From: Streptococcus infantarius subsp. infantarius ATCC BAA-102
Lineage (GTDB): Bacteria; Bacillota; Bacilli; Lactobacillales; Streptococcaceae
Length of the DNA stretch: 64,000 nt
NCBI RefSeq assembly: GCF_000154985.1
Contig: NZ_DS572694.1
Span: 124,001 to 188,000, forward strand
Reading direction: 5' to 3'
Shown piece after piece: positions 9,622 to 21,580 of this stretch (its first letter is position 1; every line of letters starts with the position of its first letter). A model generated the notes under the pieces. It ran no database searches, was not told the origin of the DNA, and worked only from the letters and a program-made list of their open reading frames with translations. A program made the position numbers and the translations under genes.

Positions 9622-11346
9622 TTAGAAACGAATTTGTTCACGTGTTTTTTCGTATGATGATACGAAACGATCCGTTACACCTGGTTCAACTGTTTCAAGT
9701 GCATATGAGATTTCATCAAATGATGCTTGATAATTGTTATCTACTTCAAAGAGATGCAAAGCACGTTCAAAGCTACTTTGAACACTTGGCTCGAAGCTAC
9801 GGTAACGATTAGAGTATTGTAACAACTGTTCAGTCAATGTTGCATTTTGAACAACTTGATAAGTTGCTTCTTCAAGATTAGCAATTGCTGCAGTAGCAAC
9901 ATCTGTCAAACGAGAAACTGCTTCAATATCAATACGTCCACGGCTAAGCTCATCGATCAAAACTTCCAACTGTTTACTTGTTGTGAAGAATGCGCTCAAG
10001 AAATCTTGAGGAATTCCAGGCAAGTTACGTTTTTCCATGTAACGTTTGATTGAGTGCAAACGATTAATGTATTGATCTAAGCTTTGACGAGCAACGCTTT
10101 CGATTTGTTCAATATTTTTAACTTGTTCGAAGACTTGCATTTGACCTTCTTCAACCGCATCAAGAGTTTTCAATGTGCGATCAAAAATCAATTGAAGTTC
10201 AGAGAATGGTTTGTCTTGGTTATCAAAAGCTTCAATAATTGGCAATGTTTCTTGTTCGATTTCTTCCAAGTTTTTAGTAAATGAACGAAGGCTCAAGTTT
10301 TCATTGTCATTCAAGATATACTTGTGAGACAAGCGTTTGATTTCGTGTTCCAATTTCTCGTTATTGGCTTTAGCGTGTGCCAAATAATCTGGAATAATTT
10401 TGCTGTCTTTAAGCGCAGCCTTGTGAGCAGCAATTTCACGTTCAAACAATTCATACAATGAATCGATTTTTTCTTGGATGTGTTCATTTTCATCACGAGC
10501 ACGATCAAGATCCAAAGTCACAAGTTCTGATGAATTAGCACGGATTGCATCACGCACTTCTTGGAAACGAGCTTCAATGTCTTTTTCAGCGAAGTGGTAA
10601 TTTTGTTCAAGCAGACGACGGTAACCTTGTTCCAAATCATCAAGTTGATCTGGGAAATCATCTTCCAATTTAGCAACGATTGCTGGAATTTGTTCTGAAA
10701 TTTGACCAAGTGCAATAGTATGTTCTTCAGCACGATCAAGCACTTCAGAGGCTTCAACTGGGTCACCTGTTGAGTTAAGTGTTACAAATTGAGAGAACTC
10801 AGCTTCGATGTTCTTCAATTGTTTTTCAATCTCAGGCATTGTTGAACCAAAATTGTCTTCTTTTTCTGAAATAGAAGCTTGAAGAGTTTCATATAAGTCC
10901 AAAGCATGCTTCACACGCGCACTGTTCTTTTCTTCTTGTTCTTTCAAAACAGCAAGTGCTTCACGAATTGCATTGATATCTTCTTCAACCAAGTTCAATT
11001 GGCTTTCAACATTGTCAATTTCATGTTTCGCACTGATAAACTTGAAGCTATCGTTAAGAGCTTCAGCTTCAAAAATATGATTTTCAATATCTGAGAAAGA
11101 ATTTAATGAAAGGTCAACCCATTTTTGGTTCCATTCACGAAATGTTGTTTGACTTTGCCCGATAAGATGAAGATTTTTAACAGCTTCGACTTCTTCATTG
11201 ACTGGTAATCCAAATAACAATTGCTTTCTTTCTTCCAAACTTGCAATCAATGAATCATTTCGTTTGCGTACGATGACGCCAACTAGATAAGCAATAATGA
11301 CTAAAACAACTATTGCTACAAGCAGTAAAATAATTCCGCTCGACAT
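9622..11346 (-). CDS. ezrA: Septation ring formation regulator EzrA
   Basis: EzrA is a membrane-anchored cell-division protein that interacts with FtsZ and links it to the wall machinery. The 574-residue protein begins with one transmembrane segment (about residues 5-25) and a short basic stretch, followed by a long, almost wholly alpha-helical, Glu/Lys-rich coiled-coil region of spectrin-like repeats. The length fits the family (about 560-575). It has its own terminator, and gyrB lies just upstream in the same direction, an arrangement common in streptococci. Confidence 0.94.
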   Translation of the reverse strand: MSSGIILLLVAIVVLVIIAYLVGVIVRKRNDSLIASLEERKQLLFGLPVNEEVEAVKNLHLIGQSQTTFREWNQKWVDLSLNSFSDIENHIFEAEALNDSFKFISAKHEIDNVESQLNLVEEDINAIREALAVLKEQEEKNSARVKHALDLYETLQASISEKEDNFGSTMPEIEKQLKNIEAEFSQFVTLNSTGDPVEASEVLDRAEEHTIALGQISEQIPAIVAKLEDDFPDQLDDLEQGYRRLLEQNYHFAEKDIEARFQEVRDAIRANSSELVTLDLDRARDENEHIQEKIDSLYELFEREIAAHKAALKDSKIIPDYLAHAKANNEKLEHEIKRLSHKYILNDNENLSLRSFTKNLEEIEQETLPIIEAFDNQDKPFSELQLIFDRTLKTLDAVEEGQMQVFEQVKNIEQIESVARQSLDQYINRLHSIKRYMEKRNLPGIPQDFLSAFFTTSKQLEVLIDELSRGRIDIEAVSRLTDVATAAIANLEEATYQVVQNATLTEQLLQYSNRYRSFEPSVQSSFERALHLFEVDNNYQASFDEISYALETVEPGVTDRFVSSYEKTREQIRF

Positions 11347-11451
11347 TTAAAACTCCTTATAAATTGTCTTTTTTATCGTAAAAAATAGCTATAACATTAC
11401 GATTATAACATACTTAGAGATTGTGTGCAGTATTTTTATGTTAATATTCGA

Positions 11452-13404
<1,953 letters not shown>

Positions 13405-13412
13405 TTACTTCA

Positions 13413-13964
13413 CTATCTCCAATAAGGATTTTTTTCATCAACTAACAAGGTATCAAAGCCAGCAGCCTGACCAGCTTCTTTATCAATTTCACGATCTCCA
13501 ATAACCAAAGCATTATCAATCTTATACTTTTCTTTGAGGTATAACATTGACTCTGGACTTGGTTTACGAGCAAAGCCGCTTTCTGATGTCACGACTTCAG
13601 TGAAATAAGGAAGTACCTTTGTTTTTTCTAAAATATCAAGGACTTGTTTATTTCGATGAGAAACCAAGAAATTTCTCCCACCGCTAGCCACAATTACCTG
13701 CAAAACCTCGCTGGCGCCTGTAAAAAGAACCGGTGTTTTCAAATAATCGGCTTCTAATGCTTTATATGCTTTCAAAAATTGTGGTTGGTTTGGGATAAAT
13801 TTGTTAATAGCGGCATCTGTTGATTCCTTCAGCTTTTCATAGACATCATCATGCGATGCTTGACAGCCAAAATCAGCTAAAGTTTTCACAAAAGCCTGAG
13901 TGGACATTTCGTAATTATCGAGTAAAGTGCCACCCAAATCCCAGATATAATCATGGTAATTCAT
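13413..13964 (-). CDS. HAD-like hydrolase with an altered motif I
   Basis: A 183-residue HAD-fold protein (start ATG 13964). Motif I reads IWDLGGTLLD: the nucleophile Asp is there but the usual second Asp (DxD) is Gly. The other motifs look intact: VSHRNK (II), the Lys of RKPSPES (III) and VIGDREID (IV). The second Asp is the general acid/base in phosphatases, so catalysis may be weak or different. It sits directly upstream of gyrB. An alternative TTG start at 13970 is less likely. Substrate unknown. Confidence 0.8.
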   Translation of the reverse strand: MNYHDYIWDLGGTLLDNYEMSTQAFVKTLADFGCQASHDDVYEKLKESTDAAINKFIPNQPQFLKAYKALEADYLKTPVLFTGASEVLQVIVASGGRNFLVSHRNKQVLDILEKTKVLPYFTEVVTSESGFARKPSPESMLYLKEKYKIDNALVIGDREIDKEAGQAAGFDTLLVDEKNPYWR

Positions 13965-13980
13965 AACCAATATTATATCA
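13964..13980 (-). promoter_or_regulatory. Extended -10 promoter placing the start at the HAD gene ATG
   Basis: TGATATAAT (extended -10, TATAAT at 13972-13977) ends seven bases before the A of the ATG at 13964, and no Shine-Dalgarno is visible. The predicted transcript would be leaderless. Confidence 0.5.
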
Positions 13981-14082
13981 CATTTTTACATTTTTTTATA
14001 GTCTCTACCTCATCAATTTCCAACACCAGAGAACAAAATTTTCAAATTATTTTTTGACTGGAAAAATAACTTTTTAGCCAAT

Positions 14083-14118
14083 AAAAAAGGCTTGGAAGAA
14101 TTTTCCAAAACCTTTTTT
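14083..14118 (-). terminator. rodA terminator
   Basis: A hairpin with arms AAAAAAGG-TTGGAA and TTCCAA-CCTTTTTT follows the rodA stop and ends in T on both strands. Confidence 0.75.
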
Positions 14119-15328
14119 AATAACGTTCACTTCGTCTGAAATGTTCTTCAACTTCTTGCTCATGGTGCAAATTATTTTGATAACTCATTGAGAGAATCAA
14201 ACCAACACAAATCAAGTTAGTAATCAATGATGAACCACCCTGTGAGATGAATGGCAATGGAATACCAGTCAAAGGTAAGATCCCAACAGCAGCACCAATA
14301 TTTTCAAAAATATGGAACAAAATCATCATGATAAATCCAGTTGAAATGTAAGTGTAGAATCGGTTGTTTGACTCAAAAGTCACACGAATCATGCGATAAA
14401 TCAAAACAAGATACAAGGTCATGACAACAGCACAGCCAACAAATCCAAAATCTTCAGCAATAACTGTGAAAATCATGTCACTTTCACGAACTGGAACAGC
14501 AAGGTCAATAACATTAAAACCTTTACCACTAAGCCCACCGCTACCAATTGAAATCATACCTTGAGTTTGTTGGTAAGCAATTGATTTAGCGTATGAAAAT
14601 GGATCTAACCAAGCTGAAATACGGTTAATTTGATAGGTATCCATTCCCAAGCCATAGAAGATATCTTTGCCATGCGGTGATAGAAAAAGGGCTAGAAAAC
14701 CTCCAATAATCAATGCTACCGCAATTACAACAGGCAAGATAATCCACCAAGAAATTCCTGACAATAAAATCAAACCTGCTAGAATAGCAGAGAATACCAT
14801 GGCTGTCCCAAGGTCTTTTTGCAAACCTAATAACACCATGACCGGCAAGGTAATCAAAGCAAAGATTCCAAGAAGCTTACAATCGTTTTTTAAATTATCT
14901 TCTGGTACTTTGTGTCTAAACCAAATCGATGCTCGAGCTAGCATCAAAATGTAAGAGACCTTCATGAATTCGGAAGGTTGAAATAAGGTTACTGACCCAA
15001 TGGTTACCCAGTTTTTGGCACCGGTTGATTCTACCAATTCTGGACTATAAAAAATCAAAGGTAAAATCATCAAAGCCAGGCCCAAGGCATACAAATAAGG
15101 GGTGACTTTCCATAAAAATTCAGTACTAAAGAGCATAACAACAAAGGCAACTACACACCCTAAAAAGATCCAAACACCTTGTTGTGTCATTACTTTTGTA
15201 ATTGTTCCAGGATAGTCATTTGACGTTGCAATATAAACGGCTACCAAACCAATTAGCAAAAGAAAAAAAACAGGTAAAATTACAGAATAGTCGATTCGAC
15301 TATCAATAGAATATTTTTTTCTTGCCAT
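14117..15328 (-). CDS. rodA: SEDS peptidoglycan polymerase RodA (FtsW/RodA family)
   Basis: A 403-residue polytopic membrane protein of the SEDS glycosyltransferase family, which polymerises lipid II with a partner class B PBP. About ten transmembrane segments are visible. Family motifs: QKDLGTAMV, GSGGLSGKGFN, AEDFGFVG and IPLPFISQGGSSL near the end. I start at ATG 15328 after GAAGGAAG and not at the TTG at 15352. The short N-terminal tail and the position next to gyrB favour RodA (elongation) over FtsW. Confidence 0.9.
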   Translation of the reverse strand: MARKKYSIDSRIDYSVILPVFFLLLIGLVAVYIATSNDYPGTITKVMTQQGVWIFLGCVVAFVVMLFSTEFLWKVTPYLYALGLALMILPLIFYSPELVESTGAKNWVTIGSVTLFQPSEFMKVSYILMLARASIWFRHKVPEDNLKNDCKLLGIFALITLPVMVLLGLQKDLGTAMVFSAILAGLILLSGISWWIILPVVIAVALIIGGFLALFLSPHGKDIFYGLGMDTYQINRISAWLDPFSYAKSIAYQQTQGMISIGSGGLSGKGFNVIDLAVPVRESDMIFTVIAEDFGFVGCAVVMTLYLVLIYRMIRVTFESNNRFYTYISTGFIMMILFHIFENIGAAVGILPLTGIPLPFISQGGSSLITNLICVGLILSMSYQNNLHHEQEVEEHFRRSERY

Positions 15329-15472
15329 CTTACTTCCTTCGTTTCTAGTCAAAAAATATTATATCATTTTTTAATTAGAATTGAGGAAAAAACCTGGTGA
15401 AAATACGAGAATTTTTCAGAAAAAATTAAGTTGCATTTTTCAGGAATTTTCCTGTACATTTTCAAGAAAACT

Positions 15473-15504
15473 AAAAAAACTGAACCCTATTAGGATCAGT
15501 CTTT
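15473..15504 (-). terminator. tRNA-Arg terminator
   Basis: ACTGA-CC / GG-TCAGT hairpin with a run of seven T on the minus strand, downstream of the tRNA. Confidence 0.75.
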
Positions 15505-15563
15505 TACCGGTCAAGCAAGTCAATTTAGCTCAGTCTGAACGACCTAAATAAACTCGCCTCTTC

Positions 15564-15635
15564 TCTCCCCTGCCGGAATCGAACCAGCAACTACTCCTTA
15601 GGAGGGAGTTGTTATATCCATTGAACTAAGGGGAG
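15564..15635 (-). tRNA. tRNA-Arg (anticodon CCT)
   Basis: The minus strand folds into a full cloverleaf: acceptor CTCCCCT/AGGGGAG, D arm, anticodon stem ACTCC/GGAGT with loop CTCCTAA (anticodon CCT), variable loop, T arm CTGG-TTCGATTC-CGGC and discriminator A. No CCA is encoded. Confidence 0.95.
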
Positions 15636-15640
15636 CTATG

Positions 15641-15670
15641 AAAAAATCTGTCGCAAGGACAGATTTTTAT
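15641..15670 (-). terminator. rplS terminator
   Basis: AAAATCTGTC / GACAGATTTT hairpin with T-runs, between rplS and the tRNA. Confidence 0.8.
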
Positions 15671-15692
15671 TATCGAATCTTTATCGTCAAAA

Positions 15693-16040
15693 TTAACGAC
15701 GGATTTCTTTAATACGAGCAGCTTTACCTTGTAATGCACGCAAGTAGTAAAGTTTAGCACGACGTACTTTACCGTGACGAACAACTTCGATTTTTTCTAC
15801 ACGTGGAGTGTGAACTGGGAATGTACGTTCAACACCGATACCACTAGAAATTTTACGAACTGTGTACATTTCTGAGATCCCTTGACCTTTACGTGAAATT
15901 ACCACACCTTCGAAAATTTGGATACGTTCACGGTTTCCTTCAACAACTTTTGCGTGAACACGAACAGTATCACCAGGTTGGAATACAGGGATGTCAGTAC
16001 GTAGTTGACCTTCAGTCAAGCTTTGAATTAATGGATTCAT
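15693..16040 (-). CDS. rplS: 50S ribosomal protein L19
   Basis: The 115-residue protein sits at the 30S-50S interface. It has the L19 core [29 protein letters not shown] and the basic C-terminal [15 protein letters not shown]. The length is typical. It is a single-gene unit with its own leader and terminator. Confidence 0.97.
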   Translation of the reverse strand: MNPLIQSLTEGQLRTDIPVFQPGDTVRVHAKVVEGNRERIQIFEGVVISRKGQGISEMYTVRKISSGIGVERTFPVHTPRVEKIEVVRHGKVRRAKLYYLRALQGKAARIKEIRR

Positions 16041-16135
16041 TTAATTATTCTCCTATCTTACTAATCATTAGGTGCTTGTCCCAGCGGATTAGCTGTATTT
16101 TAGTGCGTCCATTACACACTCTTCAAATTTTACCA
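16041..16135 (-). promoter_or_regulatory. Probable L19 autoregulatory leader
   Basis: The 5' untranslated region of rplS contains AATCCGCTGGGAC followed by AAGCACCTAATGA and a GATAGGAG ribosome site. This resembles the L19 leader RNA described upstream of rplS in Bacilli, where L19 represses its own synthesis. The match is from memory; a covariance search was not possible. Confidence 0.45.
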
Positions 16136-16185
16136 AAAATACCTATAGCTGTAAAGCAAAATGCCTGACTTTTTTGAGCTTTTTT

Positions 16186-17406
16186 CTAGAAGGCTAGAAC
16201 TTCTTGTCCTGTGTAAATAGAATGGTTTCGATTAAGACTGTAAGCAAAAATCATAACCAAAGCAAAATATGGTAAATTTGCAAAACCAAAGACTTCTCCA
16301 CCAATAAAGATTGGAGCCAAAAGCGTATTTGTAGCACTTCCGAAAACACTGATGTAGCCAGCTGCGGCGACGAATTCAACTGGTAAACCAAAGACCTTTG
16401 CTAAAACAACACCGAGTGATGCACCGATGGCAAAGAGTGGTGTGACTTCACCACCTTGAAAACCAATTGCCAAAGTTGCCACAGTCAAAACTAGTTTCAA
16501 TAACCAATCATAAAAGTAGATGACTTTGCCAGAAAAACTAGCATCAATCAGATTAGTTCCAAGGCCTGAATAACGTCCATGATACAACATCAAGAAAAGA
16601 AGACTAAGCACAATCCCACCAAACAAAATTCGATAGTAGGGATTATCCATAACTTCTTTGGCTTTTTGCTTAGCATAGGCAAGTAAAGCAGCAAAGGCAT
16701 TGCCGACTAGTCCAAAAATAAGTCCTAGCAAAGCAAGTTTGCAAAACAGCCAAGCATTAAAAGTTAGTGAAACATTGACAAAGTGGGCAAATTTCTCTAA
16801 TCCTAATGCGTGCGATGTTGCACTTGCCACAAATGAAGCAATTGTCATTGGTAAAAGAGCTGGTAATTGCAATTTTCCAAGAACTAATATCTCAAGTCCA
16901 AAAAAGACAGCCGCTAAAGGGGTTTGAAACAAACCAGCAAAACCAGCTGCCATACCCGTTACAAGAAACAAGCGGGAGCTATTTTCAAAAGAGAAAAACT
17001 TGCTAAAAGCATGTGAAATCGTCGCCCCAAGTTGGACAGCAACACCTTCACGACCAGCACTTCCTCCAAAAAGATGAGTTAGCCAAGTTGCTACAGTTAC
17101 CAAAGGTAACATGACCAAGGGAATTTTCTTTTCATCTCCTTGACTCACCGCAAAAAGTAGACCCATTCCTTTGCTAGCTCGACTGTCCGCTTTTTGATAA
17201 AGAAAAACAATAACAAGCCCAATTAGTCCCAAAAATGGAATCACATAATTGAAGTTTTCTGTTCGAAAAGCACTAAGCATTAACAAGACGCGACCAAATA
17301 CAGTATCGACACAGCCTATTAAAATTCCAATAAGAAAACTTGCGCCGATAAATTTTAAGAGGACACCATAAGAATAATCTTGGTTATCTTTTAACTTTTT
17401 AATCAT
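16186..17406 (-). CDS. CLC-family fluoride/proton antiporter (EriC1-like)
   Basis: A 406-residue CLC membrane protein. The gating-glutamate motif reads GREGVAVQLGA, and the second anion-pathway motif is FQGGEVTPLFAIGASLG instead of the chloride type GGIFAP. A GSGIP-type serine loop is not seen; the nearest segment is GLGTNLI. These differences are those that define the CLC-F fluoride exporters, such as the EriC1 proteins of S. mutans. It should export F- in exchange for H+. It follows a chorismate mutase gene by 13 bases. Generic annotation would be a voltage-gated chloride channel. Confidence 0.85.
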   Translation of the reverse strand: MIKKLKDNQDYSYGVLLKFIGASFLIGILIGCVDTVFGRVLLMLSAFRTENFNYVIPFLGLIGLVIVFLYQKADSRASKGMGLLFAVSQGDEKKIPLVMLPLVTVATWLTHLFGGSAGREGVAVQLGATISHAFSKFFSFENSSRLFLVTGMAAGFAGLFQTPLAAVFFGLEILVLGKLQLPALLPMTIASFVASATSHALGLEKFAHFVNVSLTFNAWLFCKLALLGLIFGLVGNAFAALLAYAKQKAKEVMDNPYYRILFGGIVLSLLFLMLYHGRYSGLGTNLIDASFSGKVIYFYDWLLKLVLTVATLAIGFQGGEVTPLFAIGASLGVVLAKVFGLPVEFVAAAGYISVFGSATNTLLAPIFIGGEVFGFANLPYFALVMIFAYSLNRNHSIYTGQEVLAF

Positions 17407-17419
17407 TAGAGCTACCTTC

Positions 17420-17707
17420 TTAATCTAAATCAGCCTTTAATTGTTTAGCTTGATAATCGCGAGAATTTTTTATAATATCCGCAAAAGTATCAACTAATGT
17501 TGCCTCAAAAGCTTTATTTTGAACACGACTAGCAACTTTTTTTAAGACAGCATCTTCACGACTGGTATCTAAAATAGCTTTTCCAGTAGCTTTTTTATAT
17601 GCTGCTACTTGATTCACCAAGGTCATGCGTTTTTCAAGAAGTACTACTAATTCCTGATCCACTTGATCAATTTCTTGACGGATAACATCCAAATCTTTTA
17701 CTGACAT
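17420..17707 (-). CDS. Chorismate mutase (AroQ class)
   Basis: A 95-residue all-helical AroQ-type chorismate mutase, converting chorismate to prephenate for phenylalanine and tyrosine synthesis. Key residues: IRQEIDQVDQELVVLLEKRM (helix 1 with the catalytic Arg and Leu-Lys-Arg pattern), VAAYKKATG with the catalytic Lys, and DTSREDAVL. I start at ATG 17707 (AAGGA upstream); the longer frame overlaps the upstream membrane protein and is not family-like. It has no fused dehydratase domain. Confidence 0.92.
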   Translation of the reverse strand: MSVKDLDVIRQEIDQVDQELVVLLEKRMTLVNQVAAYKKATGKAILDTSREDAVLKKVASRVQNKAFEATLVDTFADIIKNSRDYQAKQLKADLD

Positions 17708-17741
17708 TTTTTCTCTATCCTTATCTTTTTTTGAATTTCTA

Positions 17742-18449
17742 CTATAAAAATGACTTATTCTTTTTTCGTTTGATATAAGTTCCCAATAAGCTGATGGCAA
17801 TAAAAATAACAAGCAGTACAATAATCAGTCTTAAATTTCCCGCGACGACCGCATCACCACCTAAGGCATACAATAAACTACTCGGCAATACTCCGATTGT
17901 AACGTAGAGAACCCATCTGCGCCAAGGCAATTTGATTTTTGCCACTTGATAATTGATCAGCAGGGTTGGAATCACAGGAATCATGTAACCTAGCATAATG
18001 CCTAGTTCTTGATTTTCAACAACATTGATGACATTTTTAAATCCTGCAAAATGTTTCTTCAACTTGCTATCATTGTCCTTCAAATCAATCATTTCCAGAA
18101 CTCTGACAAAGAGAAAATTTCCAAGAACATTTGCTGAGAGATTCATCAAAAATCCAATAGCAGGTCCGTAAATCAAGCCATTAAAGATAGCAAAAATTGC
18201 ATTCGACATAAAAGGAATGACTGCTGTCAGAGCTGTCAAAAATAGCAAAATAGTGATATTCAGCAGATTTTTTGTTCGTAACTGCATCAAAAACTGTGTC
18301 AAAGCTGTCTTTGAGCTAGATTGCCAAAAAGAAACGATCAATTGCCAGTGCCTGATGACATAAATCATAAAATAGCCACAAATACTAAACAAACCAAGAA
18401 TTACTAATAACTTGCATAGCTGACCATATTTGTACTCATGTTTTTTCAT
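17742..18449 (-). CDS. TVP38/TMEM64 (VTT domain) membrane protein
   Basis: A 235-residue protein with about six transmembrane segments and the SNARE-associated/VTT signature region AIFAIFNGLIYGPAIGF...NVLGNFLFV, then PVIPTLLINYQVAKIKLPW. Proteins of this family (DedA relatives) are integral membrane proteins with poorly known function, possibly lipid scrambling or transport. It lies between chorismate mutase and sufB. I see only weak ribosome-binding complementarity (GGAAATGAT). Confidence 0.8.
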   Translation of the reverse strand: MKKHEYKYGQLCKLLVILGLFSICGYFMIYVIRHWQLIVSFWQSSSKTALTQFLMQLRTKNLLNITILLFLTALTAVIPFMSNAIFAIFNGLIYGPAIGFLMNLSANVLGNFLFVRVLEMIDLKDNDSKLKKHFAGFKNVINVVENQELGIMLGYMIPVIPTLLINYQVAKIKLPWRRWVLYVTIGVLPSSLLYALGGDAVVAGNLRLIIVLLVIFIAISLLGTYIKRKKNKSFL

Positions 18450-18533
18450 ATCATTTCCATTATAAAGAAAAGTTTATAGCTTGACAAGAAGACTCAAGAG
18501 ATAAAAAGATTATTTTTTAGAATTTTTAAACAT

Positions 18534-19918
18534 TTATCCAACAGAACCTTCCATACTCATAGTAATCAAACTATTCATTTCAACGGCATATTCCATAGGA
18601 AGTTCTTTGGTAATCGGCTCCATAAAGCCATTAACAATCATGGCTGTTGCTTCTTCTTCAGAAATTCCTCGACTCATCATGTAATAGAGTTGTTCCTCAG
18701 AAACTTTTGAAACCTTAGCTTCGTGTTTCAAAGATACATTTGAGTTATGAATTTCATTAAATGGGATAGTATCTGAACTTGATAAATCATCCATTAAAAT
18801 CGTATCACATTCAATGTGTGATTTTGAGCCTTCACTATGCTTGCCAAAGTAAACTGAACCACGATAGTCTGTCTTGCCACCATCCTTAGCTACTGATTTT
18901 GAAATCAAGGTTGATGAGGTATGTGGAGCATTGTGATAAACTTTACAGCCAGCATCTAGGTGTTGACCATAATTGGCAAATGCCATGGAAAGCACTGACG
19001 TTTTGGCGTGTGGACCGTCTAAAATCGAACATGGATATTTCATATTGACCTTACTTCCGAGGTTACCATCAATCCATTCTAACATGCCGTTTTCTTCGAC
19101 CTTACCACGTTCAGTTACTAGGTTGTAGACATTATCAGACCAATTTTGCATGGTCGTGTAACGAAAACTAGCATCACGTTTGACAATAATTTCTACCGTT
19201 GCTGCGTGAAGACTATTGGTTGTGTAATTGGGAGCGGTGCAACCTTCAATGTATTGAATTGAAGCTCCTTCGTCGATAATAATCAAACTACGTTCAAATT
19301 GTCCTGCATTTTCACCATTAATACGAAAATAAGTCTGTACTGGAATATCACACTGCACGCCCTTTGGCACGTAAATAAAAGTTCCACCTGACCAAACAGC
19401 ACCATTTAGAGCTGCAAATTTGTGTTCACTGTTTGAAACAATTTTCCCAAAATACTCTTTAAATAGTTCAGGATATTCTTGCAAAGCCTATCAGTATCAG
19501 TGAAAATAATTCCTTGTTTTTGGAACTCTTCTTTCATATTATGATAAACCACTTCAGACTCGTACTGAGCTACAGCACCAGAAAGGTAGTCTCGCTCTGC
19601 TTGTGGAATCCCTAAACGCTCAAAAGTTTCTTTAATCTTATCTGGAACATCATCCCAGTCATTAACCTTCTTATCTGCTAGCTTTTGAAAATAAATGACA
19701 TCATCAAATTCAATTCCAGATAAATCTGGTCCAAAATCTGGCATAGGAAGTTTATAAAACAACTCCAAGCTCTTCAAACGATAATCAAGCATCCATTTAG
19801 GTTCATGCTTGTAAGCAGATATATTTCGCACGATTTTTTCTGTTAACCCCTTACCCGTCGAATAAGTCGGAGTAAGATCATCGTGAAAACCATAATCGTA
19901 ATCTCTATTTTTAGTCAT
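18534..19918 (-). pseudogene. sufB: SufB, Fe-S cluster scaffold, split by a one-base deletion
   Basis: Two overlapping frames (19918-19406 and 19484-18534) together make one SufB. The first ends its SufB-like part at FTDTD, where the family continues [10 protein letters not shown]; here AGGCTTTGC (19481-19489) lacks one base relative to a Ser-Ala-Leu-Gln reading. The second part carries [39 protein letters not shown] and the C-terminal MEGSVG. SufB works with SufC and SufD. No sufC, D, S or U is adjacent: flavodoxin lies upstream and a TVP38 gene downstream, so this copy is an orphan. It may be a second, decaying copy, or the deletion may be a sequence error. Confidence 0.85.
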
Positions 19919-19960
19919 AATGACACCTCACTTTATAAAAAATTCTTTATGAAAAGAAGA

Positions 19961-19993
19961 GAAAAAAGAGATTGGAGCACACTCCAACCTCAG
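19961..19993 (-). terminator. Flavodoxin gene terminator
   Basis: GAG-TTGGAG / CTCCAA-CTC hairpin with TTTTTTC on the minus strand, between flavodoxin and sufB. Confidence 0.75.
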
Positions 19994-20001
19994 TTTCTTA
20001 T

Positions 20002-20445
20002 TTAGTTTACTTTTTCAGAAATAGTTTCTGCGAAAGCTTCTAGATTTGCAATATCTTCATCTTCTGCAGCTAAGTCAACTTTAACTGAATCCGCACCTTT
20101 TGTTGCACCAGTCAAGGCAAATTGTGCTTCAAATTCGTCAACTGCTTTACAGAAGTAATCGTAGAAAGTATCACCAGATCCAACAACACCGAAGATTTTA
20201 TCTGTCAAATCAACATCTGCAAGATCTTCGTAAAAATCAACGATTTCATCTGGCAATTCACCATCACCGTATGTGTATGATGCAACAATCGCAACATCAG
20301 CATCTTCAAAATCAGCTGCATCAACTGTTGTACATTCGTCTACTTCGACAGTGTGTCCAAGTTCTTCGAACTTATTTCCAACAATGTCAGCAATTTCTTC
20401 AGTATTTCCTGTCATGCTGGCATAGACAATCTTAACTAAAGCCAT
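20002..20445 (-). CDS. fld: Flavodoxin
   Basis: A 147-residue acidic flavodoxin. The FMN phosphate loop is YASMTGNTEEIADIV; the 50s loop is SYTYGDGELPDE and the 90s loop GSGDTFYDYFCKAVDE. It is a low-potential one-electron carrier. I start at ATG 20445 with GGAGGG upstream, not the TTG at 20457. It follows add with no terminator between them. Its partner reductase is not in the window. Confidence 0.95.
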   Translation of the reverse strand: MALVKIVYASMTGNTEEIADIVGNKFEELGHTVEVDECTTVDAADFEDADVAIVASYTYGDGELPDEIVDFYEDLADVDLTDKIFGVVGSGDTFYDYFCKAVDEFEAQFALTGATKGADSVKVDLAAEDEDIANLEAFAETISEKVN

Positions 20446-20486
20446 AGTTCCCTCCAAACATAAATTACCACTATTGTAGCATATTT

Positions 20487-21506
20487 TTACAGAAATGTTT
20501 TATATAGATTGTCAATTTTCGATAATAAATCAGCTTTTTGGGCTTCTGTTGTAAAGGATGCTTGGATAGCATTTTTATTAAATGTTAGGAAATCATCTAT
20601 ACCAACACCAAAGTATTTGACAAAGAGTGTGTATTCTCTTGTTAAGTTAGTATCAGAAACCGTACGGTTATCAGTGTTAATGGTAATCTTAGCACCAGCA
20701 TTTTTCAAGGCAAGAAAAGAAAATTCTTCCAAAGATTTCGCAGCTTTGGTTTGGAGATTACTTGTCAAGCATAACTCAGCTGTCACACCTTTTTTGACAA
20801 ATTCTTGAATCAATTCAGGTTGGTCATAAATAGCTGTGGTATGACCAAGGCGCTTGATATCAAGGGCGATAGCATCTGCAATATACTGAGCGCAACCACA
20901 CTCACCAGCGTGAAATGTCAAAGGAAGTCCTAACTCCTGAGTGTGCTTGATAATAGCCTCTAATTCTGCAGGTGGAAAATCTAGTTCATTTCCTGCAAAA
21001 TCAAAACCAGCTAATCCTTTGTCAGCTAACTGGATAACATGGTCAAAAATATCACGTGTCACATGTGCAGGCGATTGTTTCATGCCACAGACAAGAACCT
21101 TAGCCACAATGCCAAAATCTGCTTCTGCCTTTTTAAGACCTGAAAGTACAGCTTCAACGGTTTCAGAAGCTGATAAGCCTTGGTCCATTGAAAATTCAGG
21201 CGCAAAGCGAATTTCAGCATAAATCACATTTTCCTGCGCAGCTTGTCTAGCAACATCATAAGCAGCCAAATGAAGAGCTTCTTTCGTCTGCAAAAGCGGA
21301 CGGACAAAATCAAATGCTTTTAAATAATCCATCAAAGATTCTGCCTCAGCAGGTGCGGTAACTAAGTCTTTCAAATCTTCATCTGCTGCTGGAACAGCAA
21401 TATCTGCCATATCTGCTAATTGACGAATTGTCTCCAATGAGATGGAACCATCCAAGTGACAATGTAATTCTGTCTTTGCCAAGTCTTTTAACGTTGTTGT
21501 ATCCAA
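20487..21506 (-). CDS. add: Adenosine deaminase
   Basis: A 339-residue metal-dependent deaminase turning adenosine into inosine for purine salvage. Motifs: zinc HxH in [16 protein letters not shown] with His and catalytic Glu, LGHTTAI, and INTDNRTVS, where the Asp pair of SLNTDDP in the animal enzyme is changed in the way common in Firmicutes. It is likely transcribed with flavodoxin. Length and motif order are complete. Confidence 0.95.
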   Translation of the reverse strand: MDTTTLKDLAKTELHCHLDGSISLETIRQLADMADIAVPAADEDLKDLVTAPAEAESLMDYLKAFDFVRPLLQTKEALHLAAYDVARQAAQENVIYAEIRFAPEFSMDQGLSASETVEAVLSGLKKAEADFGIVAKVLVCGMKQSPAHVTRDIFDHVIQLADKGLAGFDFAGNELDFPPAELEAIIKHTQELGLPLTFHAGECGCAQYIADAIALDIKRLGHTTAIYDQPELIQEFVKKGVTAELCLTSNLQTKAAKSLEEFSFLALKNAGAKITINTDNRTVSDTNLTREYTLFVKYFGVGIDDFLTFNKNAIQASFTTEAQKADLLSKIDNLYKTFL

Positions 21507-21580
21507 GTTAGCCTCCTCTAATTAAATTTTTTAGGTACTATCTTAACACATTCTTTTTGTTTTGCAAAGAAATTTTTCTT

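Noticed and set aside
16041-17420. A fluoride riboswitch ahead of the CLC-F gene
   Set aside because: I could not find the fluoride aptamer core on the minus strand upstream of the chorismate mutase or CLC gene.
20100-20435. A 111-codon plus-strand frame opposite flavodoxin
   Set aside because: Antisense shadow with Gln/His/Leu-rich translation; the minus strand encodes a canonical flavodoxin.
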